From positions 272,819-336,818 of the forward strand of contig NW_003101681.1 of the NCBI RefSeq assembly GCF_000003855.2: DNA of 64,000 nucleotides, read 5' to 3'. The notes beneath the pieces are model-generated. The model had not been told where the DNA came from and ran no database searches. It saw only the letters and a list, made by a program, of their open reading frames with translations. Every line of letters begins with the position of its first letter. Position 1 is the stretch's first letter. Of this stretch, positions 36,801 to 48,728 are shown piece after piece. Made by a program: the position numbers and the translations under genes. The stretch comes from Blastomyces gilchristii SLH14081. Its lineage: Eukaryota; Ascomycota; Eurotiomycetes; Onygenales; Ajellomycetaceae.

Positions 36801-39800
36801 CTTATTGACATTATTATACAATGCTGGGATAAAGTTCTCAAGGTGTGAAAGAATCACATTCTTAATAAACAAATAAATCATGTCTACAAGGCAATCACTG
36901 ACTACTCAGCAGATGAAAGTGATATTAATATAGCTGTGAAGACAACAGTCTGGATTTAAAACAATGACTCTGACTTCTTTATTTCATGACACAGCTCTTC
37001 TTAACAAGATACAGCTTCTTTAAACTTCTTCATCAGCCTGATGAATACTGTGAATTAATTGACAGACATCAATACTATACAGTGATGAGTACTCTTGATG
37101 ATGATAGCTCATTTTGATAGCTTATATAATGTCTCTGTGAACCTTCCTGAACAGCTCTTACAATCTGGCTTGATCTCAGCTAGCTTTCATTCCCAGATTT
37201 GTGAGAAGTGGCCACAGATGGTTCGCGGAGGAGGGAAGTACAACTTCATATCTAATGATTTGAGTGATTATGATGCTATGATTTATATCCCTGATGTTAG
37301 TCATACAATATAAGTCTACTTTGTAATTGTGAATAGATATTCATTACTGAAAGATAGTTATCAGATATGAGATGCATCTATCATTCATGAGAATCATCTT
37401 TTCCACTACAATTGAGAAGCTATGCAAGAAGAATGTTTCAAAAAAGGCTGAGAGAAAATGAATGATCTCAGACACAGAGTATCAGTGAAAGAATTCTGTG
37501 AATGTCAATAAAAAAAGAAATGCTCATGAAGTTATAAAGACAGTGATAAATCATCTACTAGCAAAGATTGAGAAAATTGTATCTTCTATTCATCAGCTAC
37601 ATGTGTGATTTTACAGTACAAACTCTCACAAGTGAGATTGCATTTTTATTATATGCTGATTTTTATCAGAACCACAATCACAGCAGTTCAAGAAGAAGAA
37701 GATGTTAACATCTCAAAAGAGAAAAGATGAGAGAAGAGACAGCATTTCAAAGAAACTGATGAAGAAAGGAAGAAAAAGATGAGTTCTCATAGAAACTCTG
37801 CTAAATTCTAATTACTGAGAGCTGTCTTATAGCTGTCAATCTGAACCACCTGTACCAGTGAACTTGAGGGCTGATGATACAGAAATCAATGATGATGCAT
37901 TATACTCACAGTCAGCATCTCTAGACATTCTGACAAATGTCACTAATAATGTATCTTACACTAAAGATTTGACATTGAGAAACTGCATTTTAAATAGCTA
38001 ACTAACATTCAAATAGAATCTTCATTGAATGAACTCTGCACTCTAGTAAATCCATTCTTCTTCTCTGCAATTTCAGAGCTTCAGTGAGCTGTGAATGAAA
38101 ATATGAAAAGACAGTCAAATAATAATGTAGTAAGTGAAATTGAAAACATGAACTCTGTAACATTCACACTGTGAACTGCACACACTCTCTTCTGTGTTCA
38201 CATGAATGTGTATGATAATGCATTCAATCCTTTCACACTGTTACATAGTCTGACAGTTCAATCCTCTGCAGATGGATAAGTCAACAATGTGAGAGCTGTC
38301 CCAGATAATCAGAGAGTTTCATAAAACATAAGAGAGATAAATATGCAAACTGTGAACAACTTTAACTCATTCAATCAAATTCTCATATTCTTGAATAATG
38401 TGAATCATGCCATTGATTTCAATTCTTTCAATAGAATGCAGAATTATGCAGATTGATGATTGAACATGAAGTGAGCTTCTTTGATGACTTGAATGATGTG
38501 AAGACACATTTCAGTTCTGATTCTAGTTCTGACTGAATATTGATATCATTCTCCAATCTTACATATTGATCAGGGATCAAAAGACTTTTAATCTCCTCCT
38601 GAATAACACATGATTCTCCTGATATGATATGAATTGAAATAATGTATATTTGCTTCTGCAAAGGTTTGAAGAATTTGAATGTTGAGATTCATCATATTAC
38701 TAAGTCATGATTAGCCTATATATTTATTAGTTATGATATCTTTTGTAGAATGCACTGATATATCTCTAAGCCTATGCTTTCTAGCAACAGTCTGACAAGT
38801 TTATCAAGCTCAACATATCTTCAGTTATCAGCAGTATTCAGTTCATATTTGACACTATCATATAACAGCTGTTTCTCTAATTCTGCTCAATATATTTTTG
38901 CTTCAGGGCCTAAAAACCCTGTGAAAAGAGCCATTTCAGTCAGATGATGTGAGATAGACTGATGATTTATCAAAGAATTATGAATTTATCATTCAACAGA
39001 GAAATTTGAATATTCTGTCTCTTAAAATCAGTACATCTGCACACATAGTTCATGTGAAGAGCTGTAGTCCCTGTTGAGAGTCTCAGATTGATTGGCCCTT
39101 CTATCAGCAGTGTGCTGATGATGACTGAGCTCTTTTATCTCAGTAGCCTACAGTTCTACATCTCTTCACATGACCAGAGTTCTACAAAGAATGACTCATC
39201 TGTCACTAAGTTCATCACAAATCTCTTCAATCAAAATATTTTCTTTCCTCTTACTCAGGGCTTGGCATTTTTAGTCAGTGTAACTTCCATAACATCATTA
39301 ATTGAGATGACATTATATTGATCATATCTATCAGCATAATCTTGAGTTATTCTTCTACATGCTTATCTGGCAATGTGCTCATCATGATTGAGACAAGTTA
39401 AAGCAGTTGCAGGTGTTGTATCAGTTACATGACTAATTGAGAGATAGTATATTAGAAATATGATGCACTGAAAGTCATGAGAAATTCACAAATGCTAAAT
39501 AAGATAATATCAGAGCTGGTGAATTTGAATATATCTTAACAGTTGAATTTTCTTCACTGAATAACAGTTTACTGACAAAATGATACACTGATACTTACAG
39601 GGAGATTGCAAGAATTAAGTGAAGTGACATGAGTACAGATGAGTTTGAGAATATTTTATCTGAGTTTTTTTCAATATTTGAGTGTGTCAAATCTCTTTGC
39701 AGAGCTATATGAGACATTCTTTTCCTGTATAAGAGCAGAGAAATTATCATTGATATCTCACAAGACCTGAAACACTTATACAATCTCATTATCAAGGCAT

Positions 39801-41180
39801 ACAATGATGTGATATCTTCAATTGAATGTCAAAGTGATAGATAACAGAGATTGTGATACCATTACTTTGTTTTTAAAATTCATACATTGTGATGAAATAT
39901 TTCACAGCTGTCATGAAAATCATGATGTATCACTGTAGAGAGTAATTTCAATATTTTTCTCAATGAATATACTCATCAAACATAAGGGAATTTACTGAGA
40001 TCAGCTGATCAATTCCAGTTCAACTTGATATGTAGTTCAGTTATTGCTGACTCATTCAGTGCAATGAAGCCTGAAAGAGCATCTTTATCATCATCACATC
40101 CCTCTTTTCATGCAGCATCATTCAGCTCAGTAGAACAGAGAGGCATAACAGATGACATCTTATAGAGATGTAATAAGGACAAGACTGTGCCAGGCTTCTT
40201 GCCAGATGAGTGACAGAAGTACACTGATATGATGAAGAAGAAGAAGTAACAACTATGTATGAAGAGCTGACTGCTCATCTTATATATACTATTTCATCTG
40301 CCATGATTACTCTAGAATCTTATGAGCTGAATCTTAGAATATTTAGAGCCTGATAATGACAATTTAATGTATAATGTATAATAATTTCATTACACAAAGT
40401 GAGTTCTGATACAAGTTTCACTACAATAAAGATGATTCATATGCTTATAAACACATTATCATTGAACATGAATCATAGACAACTGCTTTGAGATAAGAAT
40501 TCTGGTCAGAAGCTCAGAAAGAAAAGCTAATAATGTGATACAGCTTTCATTATGAATCTCACAGAGTATACTCATGTGTTGCACTGAATCTTTCTTGAAA
40601 GAAACATTATACAGAGCAAAAGCAAGTGTGACAAGTATATAGAAATAGAACAGTTAGAGAGACTTTAACTTCATTGAATACTGCATACTGAGAGTACAAG
40701 ATGATAAAACAGAAAAAAAATAACAGAAAAAAATAAAAAAGGGCAGATCAATAGCATTCAATCTAAACAGATGAGAATACTGATCTTTTCTAGATTGTAT
40801 GTTGAATTCCATCATTTAATGCATTGTCTGTTAGATGCCAAACCTGGATAATCTTCTCAGAGATTGATACTGACTCAGATATGAAACTCTGATACAATGA
40901 TCAAACTTAGAGATTTGTATTATAAAGGAAGCATTGCAGAGATTAAACAGACCTTGTTATAATGTAAATGAAACTATAGCATGTGACAAGAAAAGTGTCT
41001 TTTCAAAATATTTTTCAGCTGAGTAGTCTGTTTCTTGAATCTTGATAATCATTACTTAAGTGATGAGGTTGAAGTGATGATTGACAGATATATCAATATC
41101 AACATCATGTTATCTTTTACATTCTTCAGTTTAAATCAGTTTGTTTCATTTGATGATACTCTGCTGAGTCTTACTAAAAT
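33831..41180. other. AT-rich decayed DNA with unassigned coding-like stretches
   Basis: Several stretches read as protein through stops but are not recognised. Plus 34,800-35,200 includes 'KLCCYNNKKCMNCNFTDY'. Plus 36,700-37,313 ends in 'EKWPQMVRGGGKYNF', at a CpG-retaining spot. Minus 38,960-38,430 includes 'EMALFTGFLGPEAKIY'. Plus 39,600-39,830 includes 'DLKHLYNLIIKAYND'. Short isolated frames (34,184-34,393; 35,272-35,457; 37,095-37,313; 39,088-39,321) are parts of these. No repeats or RNA genes are seen. Confidence 0.35.
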
Positions 41181-41186
41181 AAAGTC

Positions 41187-41867
41187 TCACTGAATTAATT
41201 TCCCATGATGCAGATGAATACTATGAGTTATATAAACAATTTCATTTGACTGAACAATAGTCAACAGTGTCTCTCTCAAGCTGTCATAGTGTGAGTCAAT
41301 TTGATTGAATGATTTCTCTTCAAGTCTTCTTTTGAGCTTCAGCAGAGATGAAAGAGTTGAATGTTCATGCTGATGACACATTTTTCTAGACCAATCAAAC
41401 TTTTTATACTTGATTTTCTCAAGAAATTCAATTGTGTCTGATTTGAAGCCTCTGAAACACAGTGACCAGGCCAAGGCTATTTCAATCAGAATAAGTATCT
41501 CTTCAAGCCTTTTGAACCTTAGAAATATCCAGCTTTTTTCAAAGAAGTCAAGTGCAAGTTCTCTAGAAATAAAATCTTTTTAAATTGCTATGATCAATTG
41601 TCAGATAATAAGACTGAAATCACTATTTATCATTTGATTGTCTGATTGGTTGTGCTTAAATGCAGTGTGAATTATGTTTGAAAACACTGAGTGTAAAATT
41701 GTCTCTTTTGTGAATATGAATACTGAAAGAAGTCTTTGACATGTTTGAATCATCATAAGAAGAGTGTTAAAGTCAGGTAGACTCTTAAGAATCAGTGTGA
41801 TAATTTCTGATGACAGGCTTGTAATGCAGCAGTCTGCTTCATTAATGGATTTGAATAGAGTATTCAT
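41187..41867 (-). pseudogene. Possible F-box protein relic
   Basis: Two minus frames (41,601-41,867 and 41,187-41,474) are separated by stops. The first has 'SLSSEIITLILKSLPDFNTL' followed by 'CQRLLSVFIFTKETIL', the layout of a fungal F-box (LPxEIxxxILxxLPxxxxL ... CxRxxxVF). The second has helical text such as 'RRLEEKSFNQIDSHYDSLRE'. F-box proteins are substrate adaptors of SCF ubiquitin ligases. The match is short, and other helical families could give similar text after decay. Confidence 0.4.
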
Positions 41868-43193
41868 TGTTATGAGATGAAAAATAGAGAAGAATAGAGG
41901 AAGTGAACAGGTCTTTGATACAGCTCTATATATATCTCAGTGGTCTTGATGTCTTGTCACTTGCACTTATAAATTGAGTGACAGAAAATTGTGCTAATTG
42001 TGCCCTGTTCTCAGATAACATCAATGAATAATCATTCATGAATAAATATTTTTGAACAACTAAACACTATGAACTATAACCATCATTTTACTCTTGTAAC
42101 TAAACTTTCATGAATTATTGATCTTATCAAAGAGGAACAAAAAAACATATGTATGACAGAAAATCAAACAAGGTGTATTTCTCATTATCATTTGTACAGA
42201 AGAGCAACAATGAAGTATCATTAGACATTTATTCAGTGCAAAGATGAAACAAGTTAAATGAATTATAGCTAAACTGTAAATCATGTCTATAGAAAGAAAG
42301 AACTTATATTGAAACACTGTAAGCAGTAAATATTCTATCTGAAGAAGTGTAAACATTGCTATTCATTACATCTACAGCTAATAAGTTTGAACAACTAAAT
42401 ATCTAGAGACAGTCAGAGCTCAAAGACTCTATCACTTTCTAGAAGCTTTCACACATTATAGAAAAATGCTAACACAATAGTGAACTCTCACTAAGAAGTA
42501 GTCATATGATCTATATTCATGAGTGACAAAATCAACAAACTGAAATGATTTGAAGAAAAACCAAAGAAAGAGACAAAAAAAGAGAGAAAAGAGTAAATAA
42601 ACAAAGACACATATAAAGAAACACACACAAAGAAAATGCCATATCATGAATGTAGGCCAGATAAACATTGAGTGAGAATGTGATAGACAATATCAATAGA
42701 ACTTCTGAGCTGAAATGAAATCTGAGAAGCAAAATAAGATCAAATGAAGAGAATAGAAGTAAACAAGAAAACAATCAAGATAGGCATAGTATAAAACAAA
42801 TCAAGACTGAAATTGATATTGATATATTACATCAGATGAAGATTCTGATCAATTACTACTCTCTGTATAATCTCTCATTGACTTATCTTCTCACACACGG
42901 ATCTCAGAATTCACTATCTTTTCAATCAGTCACTTCTACTCTGTGAAGAGACACTGGCTTGAGATGCACTGAAAGTAGCCACTTCATCTCATGATAAAGA
43001 GAGATTTTCATAAGTGAAGATTATATATAAAGCTGTGACAGTCTCTTTGTAGCAGCTGTTGAGATATTCTTACTCAACAGCATTCATGTTTTCTTAGTCT
43101 TGACTTTATATTTCAAGCATAGAAAGAAGCAGGAGAATGATAATATTTTGATAATGATACTGAAGTGCTTATACAAAGTAAGAAGAAGCTTTC
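41868..43193. other. AT-rich DNA, nothing recognised
   Basis: Minus frames at 42,108-42,356 and 42,456-42,774 are Phe/Leu/Val-rich products of A-rich DNA on the plus strand (the A/G-rich tract at 42,550-42,640) and are not supported as genes. Confidence 0.45.
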
Positions 43194-45440
43194 TCATGCA
43201 TCAGAGAGTAGAATGTCATGTACAGTTACAATATGATTATAGAAATATATTTTGAAAATCAAAGATATCTTATAATCAGAGTAGTGATACTCTACTTGCT
43301 TCAAAAAGTCTCTGTTTGTCAGATGCATATCATCAATGTAATTCTTTAAGATATACTTACTGCTGAAGATGTATTGCTGTGCTGCTGAGTGATAATTCAG
43401 ATTATCTAAATAGTCAGAGCACTGCAAACCTGTCAGACTCTGAATTGAAAAGTTGACTGAGAAGGACTTATTTCATACCAGCTCTGTGAGAATAATCTTG
43501 AATATCAGATACTTGAGCATGTGAAGATGATGAAGAGTAAGACAAAGTTTCAGAGATTGAATATGATTCTCAAGTAACTGTGACTCAGAGACAGTGCTTG
43601 TATCTCAGTTTTGAAAGTTGAGATCAGCTAATTTCTTTCATTCTGAAAGAATCAGAGATGTATCTGAAATAAAGCTAGTATTCTGATCATGATAATTTTT
43701 CTCAATGATATCATTGCTGACATTTTCAAAGAAGTTATAATATATCTTATTAAAGACTTTCTTTTACAATTTCTTCTATCTGAATTGAATTCATCAGCTC
43801 AGTATACAGTATCTGTAATCTTTAACTATATCTCATACATTCTTTAACTGTCTGTACTGTGCAATGAGATCATTTCAAAGACACTGATGTTCATGCTTTA
43901 ATTCTCTCAGCTTCATATCTTTCTTGACTGTTTTCTTCTGATCATCATTTAGATGTTTTGAAGTGAAGAAATCACAGATAAGATCTGAATAATAGAAGAG
44001 TTTGATCAGAGTATCTTTGATTACTGTTTCAAGAAACACTGACTGTGTATTTATATTCACATGTTAATTGATATATTTCTGAAAGATATGACTCTCTGCA
44101 TGACTTATTATATGATTTCTTCAATGTTCAGTTGTATTTCCTGCATAGCAGCATATGTCAGAGACTCTATATATTCTCTAGCTACAGAGATAAATTAATC
44201 ATTGAAGCACACTACAGCTCTCTTTCTATACTTGTATAATAAGTTCAGATTCTCAAGATCTGTGTCTATACATAACTTTACCTCATTCTCTTCAAATTGA
44301 ACTGCTGTTAGAGCCCTTGTTGAATGAGTAGTTCAGTTTTCATACATATCACAGACTTCAGGTCAGAACACAGGCACATCTCTCATGAAAGCTTTAAAAT
44401 GAATTGATATGCTTTTTCTGTGTGCTGGCACTTTGATATGATGCTAGATATCTCAAGACTTCTTGATATACTCACTACTAAAGGCCTGATTCATAAATAC
44501 AAACTCTATTATATTCTGAATGATATAAAATACTAGATTATCATTTCATTCAGTATATATAAAGATTGAACTGAAGATAAAGATCAGTTCTAAATTCAAA
44601 AGATGAGTCAGTGATAGAACTTACAGCTTACTCTTATTTCACTTATCTTTATTAAGTCAATGTATCATTCTCATAAGAAGAATCTGATAGAATGAATACT
44701 CAGAATCTGTAATCATGAAGAGTTCAAGATCTTCTCAGAGAAGAGTATTATTCATTCTACAGTACTCTGAGCTTTCAAGAATGATTTCTGAACATATAGA
44801 TGTTACTGTCATTATCTTTCATATTATTTCATGCTGACTTCTCTGTCTATATGTTGAAAAGAACACTGCAGATAGAGCTGCAATATATAAAAGATAGAGA
44901 AGAAAATCTGTGTTATAAGATGACTGAGACTTAACTATCTCACATAGACTGTATTCAATTTTGATTATAGTACAGATGAGCTACAGAAATAGTGAGATAT
45001 ATCTGTTAAATTCATAATACAGATAGATATATCTCTTTTATCTTGCACTTCAGATTATAGAAGAAGTCTTTATTCATCTCATAGTAATAATATATTCTTC
45101 AGAAATAAATCAGTATAAGAAAGCCTGATAGAGATTTCACATTATACTTATCAAGATATCAGTGTAGAAAGGTCTTAATAAGATTCATTATCAAATTCTT
45201 CATTTAGTAGCATGAAATGAGTGAATTAAGCTTCTTCTCAATAAATCTAAAGAAATATGTAAATGATTAGAAGAATGAAGAGAGTTATACAAACTTATCT
45301 TTTATAGCAGTTTCTCACCTGCTGTATACTAACTTTTGTTGAATTCTCAAGATCTGGCTTAACATCTTAAGACAGACTGTGAATAATCTTCATATAATAG
45401 TCCTTGCATTTTTCAATTTGAGGTTTATTCATCATGATAA
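43194..45440 (-). pseudogene. DUF3435 tyrosine recombinase relic (Starship captain-like)
   Basis: The minus strand reads as one protein of roughly 750 residues through stops. 'IEKCKDYYMKIIHSL' near 45,415 is the likely N-terminal region, with a possible start near 45,440. 'TFLHYYLDKYNVKSLSGF' lies near 45,170. 'AFMRDVPVF' lies near 44,390. A continuous frame from 44,159 gives 'DICCYAGNTTEH', the expected DIRRxAGN box with both Arg codons turned from CGC to TGC; then 'SHAESHIFQKYIN', with a Tyr codon at 44,073-44,075 where the nucleophile is expected; then 'HVNINTQSVFLET'; then 'LNDDQKKTVKKDMKLRELKH'. The last open frame (43,194-43,427) keeps degenerate C2H2-type fingers such as 'YKISLIFKIYFYNHIVTVHD', with Cys replaced by Tyr. 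DUF3435 recombinases with such finger tails include Starship captains. The length matches the family, and stops make it inactive. Confidence 0.75.
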
Positions 45441-45742
45441 GGCTCAGATCTTGGTGCTAAATAGGATAGAAGAACACAGTTTTGTATGAAATGAAAAGCA
45501 ATTCATGTATATCCCATCTGGGACACACTCGGGGGCATAGTGGTATATATACCCAGCCATGGTGGATTTGATTGCTTTGGCTCCTGTGGGTTGAGTCTGG
45601 ATAGAAGCACTGATATCAGTAAATTTAGTAAAAGCAGCCACTCAGTGACTGAACATCCAATAAAAGCAGCAAGCCCTTCAAAATGAAGTGCCACATAAAA
45701 TGTACCCAAGGCCACAACCAGTGCAATCAAATTAGGCGTCAC
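45441..45742 (-). other. Composition boundary with a possible broken membrane-protein ORF
   Basis: CpG-bearing sequence begins here. A minus frame at 45,503-45,742 (79 aa) has two hydrophobic stretches, 'LIALVVALGTFYVALHF' and 'EWLLLLNLLISVLL', that could span a membrane. An overlapping minus frame at 45,444-45,641 continues in another phase. Together they could be the 3' remnant of a gene cut at the isochore edge, or chance. No family is recognised. Confidence 0.25.
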
Positions 45743-48644
45743 CCAGAGTCACTCCGTACATACTACGGGGACGACGACGATCTTTTCATACGCAGCGTAG
45801 TCATGGCCCTGGGGATAGTGCTAGTAGGGAGTAGAGGGGGAATGAACGTTATATCCGAAGAGTGCGGAGTGAACAACCATCACATGCTTATACCGTGCAG
45901 TTGGCTTTGTGGCTCTTGTTTCTTTCCTAGTTATTCACCGGGAGCATGTGTGTGGTTCACGGAGATTATCATTATTATTTTTTTTATCCTTAGAAAGAGG
46001 ACCCAGGACCCGGACCTAGGAGAATGTTTGGTGTGACTGCCAGGTACAGCACACTCCTTATTTTATTTCTGGGGAGAGCGGAATTGAAATATTTTAACTG
46101 TCGGATCCGTGTTCGATACTAACTTTGTGCCTTTCCTTTGCGGATATAACTGGCAAAGGTTGAACGGTTGCAATCTGTTGCTGCATTTCAATACGCTTAA
46201 GAGGAAGGGACTGATGATGCACAGGGTGAAGGAATTGGATAGATAGAGGAGACATTCTACACATTCTTTTAGATGTTCAGCTAACTATACAATTCGGATT
46301 AAAGGCACGTTCAAGACAGAAGCTGTCAATGGCATAAATTGTATCATTCGTATTAGATCTCTTTGGTTCTCGAATCGATGGGCTTCGTTAATTTCGCGTG
46401 GACCGTTGGGAGGTTAAACCTTGGACTTGGACATAGTAAACAAGGGTGGTGGAAATAAGGTCTGAACTCGGATGTGTGAGACATCGCGCATCCATCCCTT
46501 GTAAAGTCTTTTAGTTTTGCTCCTGCGGGATTCCAAAGATTTTCTCGGAGTGTTTTAATAAACGGATTTGCCGGGGTGGTGGGCGCGGACTGTTCAGCAG
46601 TTGTTTGGCTGGCGGGCCCGCTAACCCTGGTCGCAGGAGATCGAGTGTGGCAGGGGAAGTTTTGTCGGCCCTTTCGATCGATGGCTTCGGGTGTGTCGTT
46701 AATAATGGGTGGGTGGTTGGTATGGATGGTCAGAGCTTCCTGGGGTTTCTCCGGCGCAGGAACGAGACTAGCGAGCTGTGTGGAATATGAGCTGCGTTGT
46801 TTCAACTTTCAAATCATTTGATTGATGGCCGAGCTAATTAATAATTATTGGCTTGCGGGTTGCAGCGTGGTTGAGATGTTTGGCAGCAAAGCTAAAAATG
46901 TATGAAGGGGGAGAGAGTACGTACTCTGTACGGAGTACGGAGTACTCTGTAGTGTAATTAAGGTTAGCTGTTTGCAGTTGGGACGACGCTGAAACCTGGA
47001 TTTTGGCCCTGATAATTTATTCCAAGGCGACAACTACATGTTGCTGCCAACACCGCGCATGGGTGGGGGGTGTTGTCTGGAGGCTTGATGTTTGAGATAT
47101 ACTTCAGTTGCTGCTCTTGGCGCTAATTATTATCGCTGCTTTCCACAAAGGCGTTTGTCCGGGTGCTGATGAGGAGGGCTTCAGTTATTCTTCTTGCTTT
47201 TCTGACATTCCCCTGTTACTATCCGCTCCGAACCCATACCATTTTCTCTTGTGTTTTCGCTAGTGGAAATGGGATTTATTCCCCATTGCAGCCCCGGCCG
47301 TGACCCTTGACCAATTTCGACCTCGAGGTCATAATCTGGAGATTCGAGGGGAAGGATTAAGCACTATATGTTTCCGCCTTTTTCTTCTGCCGAACAACAG
47401 CCATCTCAATATTCGGTTAGGCTGGGGTGTATGCCCCGTCGTTTAGTGCTAGTCTGCAAGGAGAAAGTGATATATATTTTTATTGTGGATGGAGGCGTCC
47501 TGACTCTTGTTCAGTTCGCAAATTATCAATAATCAATAGCGATGATGACGATTGCGGACGAGGATTGTGGCAGCGGGGTACGACAGCCCTTGGTTATGGA
47601 AAAGGAGCGATAGAGAAAAGACCAGTCTGGGCTTGTTTGGATGTCTGAACGGCACAGACGTACTATAGTACAGACGCCGCAGGCAGGCAATAATAATAAC
47701 GACTCCGTGCTCCTTTTTGCCAGCGAGGACCGGGAATATTCAAGAATAGAAACGGTAGGGTAGTGTGGATAACCGGCTGGAGAAGATAACAACCCACTCC
47801 ACTCCCTAGTTTTTCGCTTTGACTGGAACTCGACCTAGTGGCTAGAATGTAATGGTACCTGGGGAAAGAATAGCACGGAAATATCCCATCTGCCGCTTTT
47901 CGAGCGCTATCCCGTCCGTGATGTGATGATGTTCTGTTTTGAAGTCTGTTAGACTCGAATTCGTCTTCTCCATCCCTTGCAGTTTTCGTCCCCTGAAAAT
48001 AACAGTTAATATTAATCATGATATAAAAAGTAAAATTAATTCGCAGCTTTCAGCCCTTTTGGGTTGTCGTTCTGGTGCAGTAGTGGCTGTTTAGCATTGG
48101 GCCTAGCGAAGTTACTTAAACTTTGGGAGGACCTAGGACCTAGGTAGCATCGTGCGCTCCCGTGCTTTTGCTGGCGTTTTTTATTGTTTTAATTTTTTAT
48201 TGTTTTAAATTTTTTTTTTTTCTTCATTATTGTCATCTCGCGTGGTTGTTAGGTAGAGGCGGAAATCCCATAACTAACAGCGTGCCACAGGAGATATATC
48301 GAGGGGGATTCACAGCAGCAAAGAACACCAAGTTGCTCAGCAGCAGCCGTTGCACTTCCGAAACGTCACCTGTGTATGCTGGTGCATGTGGATAAGAAAG
48401 ATACGTAGATTATATTTGAATAATATTAATGCCACTCACACAATAAGCAGAATTGCGTTGTTGTTGGGGATTTGCTGGTAGTTAGTTAGCCTCCACGCTG
48501 CCCATTTGTAGTAGTAACTCGCACGTTGTCGCGCTGTGTCTTTTTTCTTTTCTCCTCCCTCCCCCTGATCGCTTCCACTGAATCCACTCCGCCCGTCTGC
48601 ACGTACGAAGGGGCAGACGGAGAGTTATTATTATTCCTCCCCCT

Positions 48645-48645
<1 letters not shown>
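45743..48645. other. Intergenic DNA, no gene supported
   Basis: Open frames occur on both strands (for example minus 46,353-46,805, 150 aa; minus 47,663-48,019; plus 45,683-46,036), but they overlap frames on the other strand, lack recognisable domains and have no clear splice context. A GTAC-rich palindromic cluster lies at 46,914-46,951. A poorly conserved gene or non-coding transcript cannot be excluded. Confidence 0.5.
46914..46951. repeat. Palindromic GTAC/ACGGAGTAC cluster
   Basis: AGAGTACGTACTCT is a 14-bp perfect palindrome, followed directly by two overlapping ACGGAGTAC units and another AGTACTCT. It is a local inverted/direct repeat cluster of unknown role. Confidence 0.75.

Positions 48646-48648
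<3 letters not shown>

Positions 48649-48723
<75 letters not shown>
48649..48723. repeat. (TC)n microsatellite
   Basis: About 75 bp of TC repeats with one interruption near 48,698. It lies about 1 kb upstream of the LIM-RhoGAP start codon. The frames across it (Arg-Glu repeats on minus, Ser-Leu repeats on plus) are artefacts. Confidence 0.95.

Positions 48724-48728
<5 letters not shown>

Larger units (their letters stand above)
1..45470. other. AT-rich, CpG-depleted isochore (left block)
   Basis: CpG is nearly absent while TpG and CpA stay common, and stop codons (TGA, TAA) interrupt every long reading frame. The pattern fits long-term C-to-T mutation of a once GC-richer sequence, strongest at CpG. 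The 506-bp repeat copies also show CpA-to-TpA changes, as in RIP. Small islets keep CpG, for example near 10.7-10.8, 14.1, 18.2-18.4, 22.15-22.3, 33.3 and 37.2 kb. Recognisable content is mobile-element and accessory-gene relics. The block ends sharply near 45.47 kb where CpG-bearing sequence begins. Confidence 0.85.

Noticed and set aside
42456..42774. Hydrophobic minus ORFs that look like membrane proteins
   Set aside because: They come from A/G-rich DNA; composition alone explains the Phe/Leu/Val content.
46353..46821. A 150-aa minus ORF and overlapping plus ORFs in the intergenic region
   Set aside because: Overlapping open frames on both strands, no domain, no splice pattern and no start context. 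A real gene is not excluded but cannot be supported.
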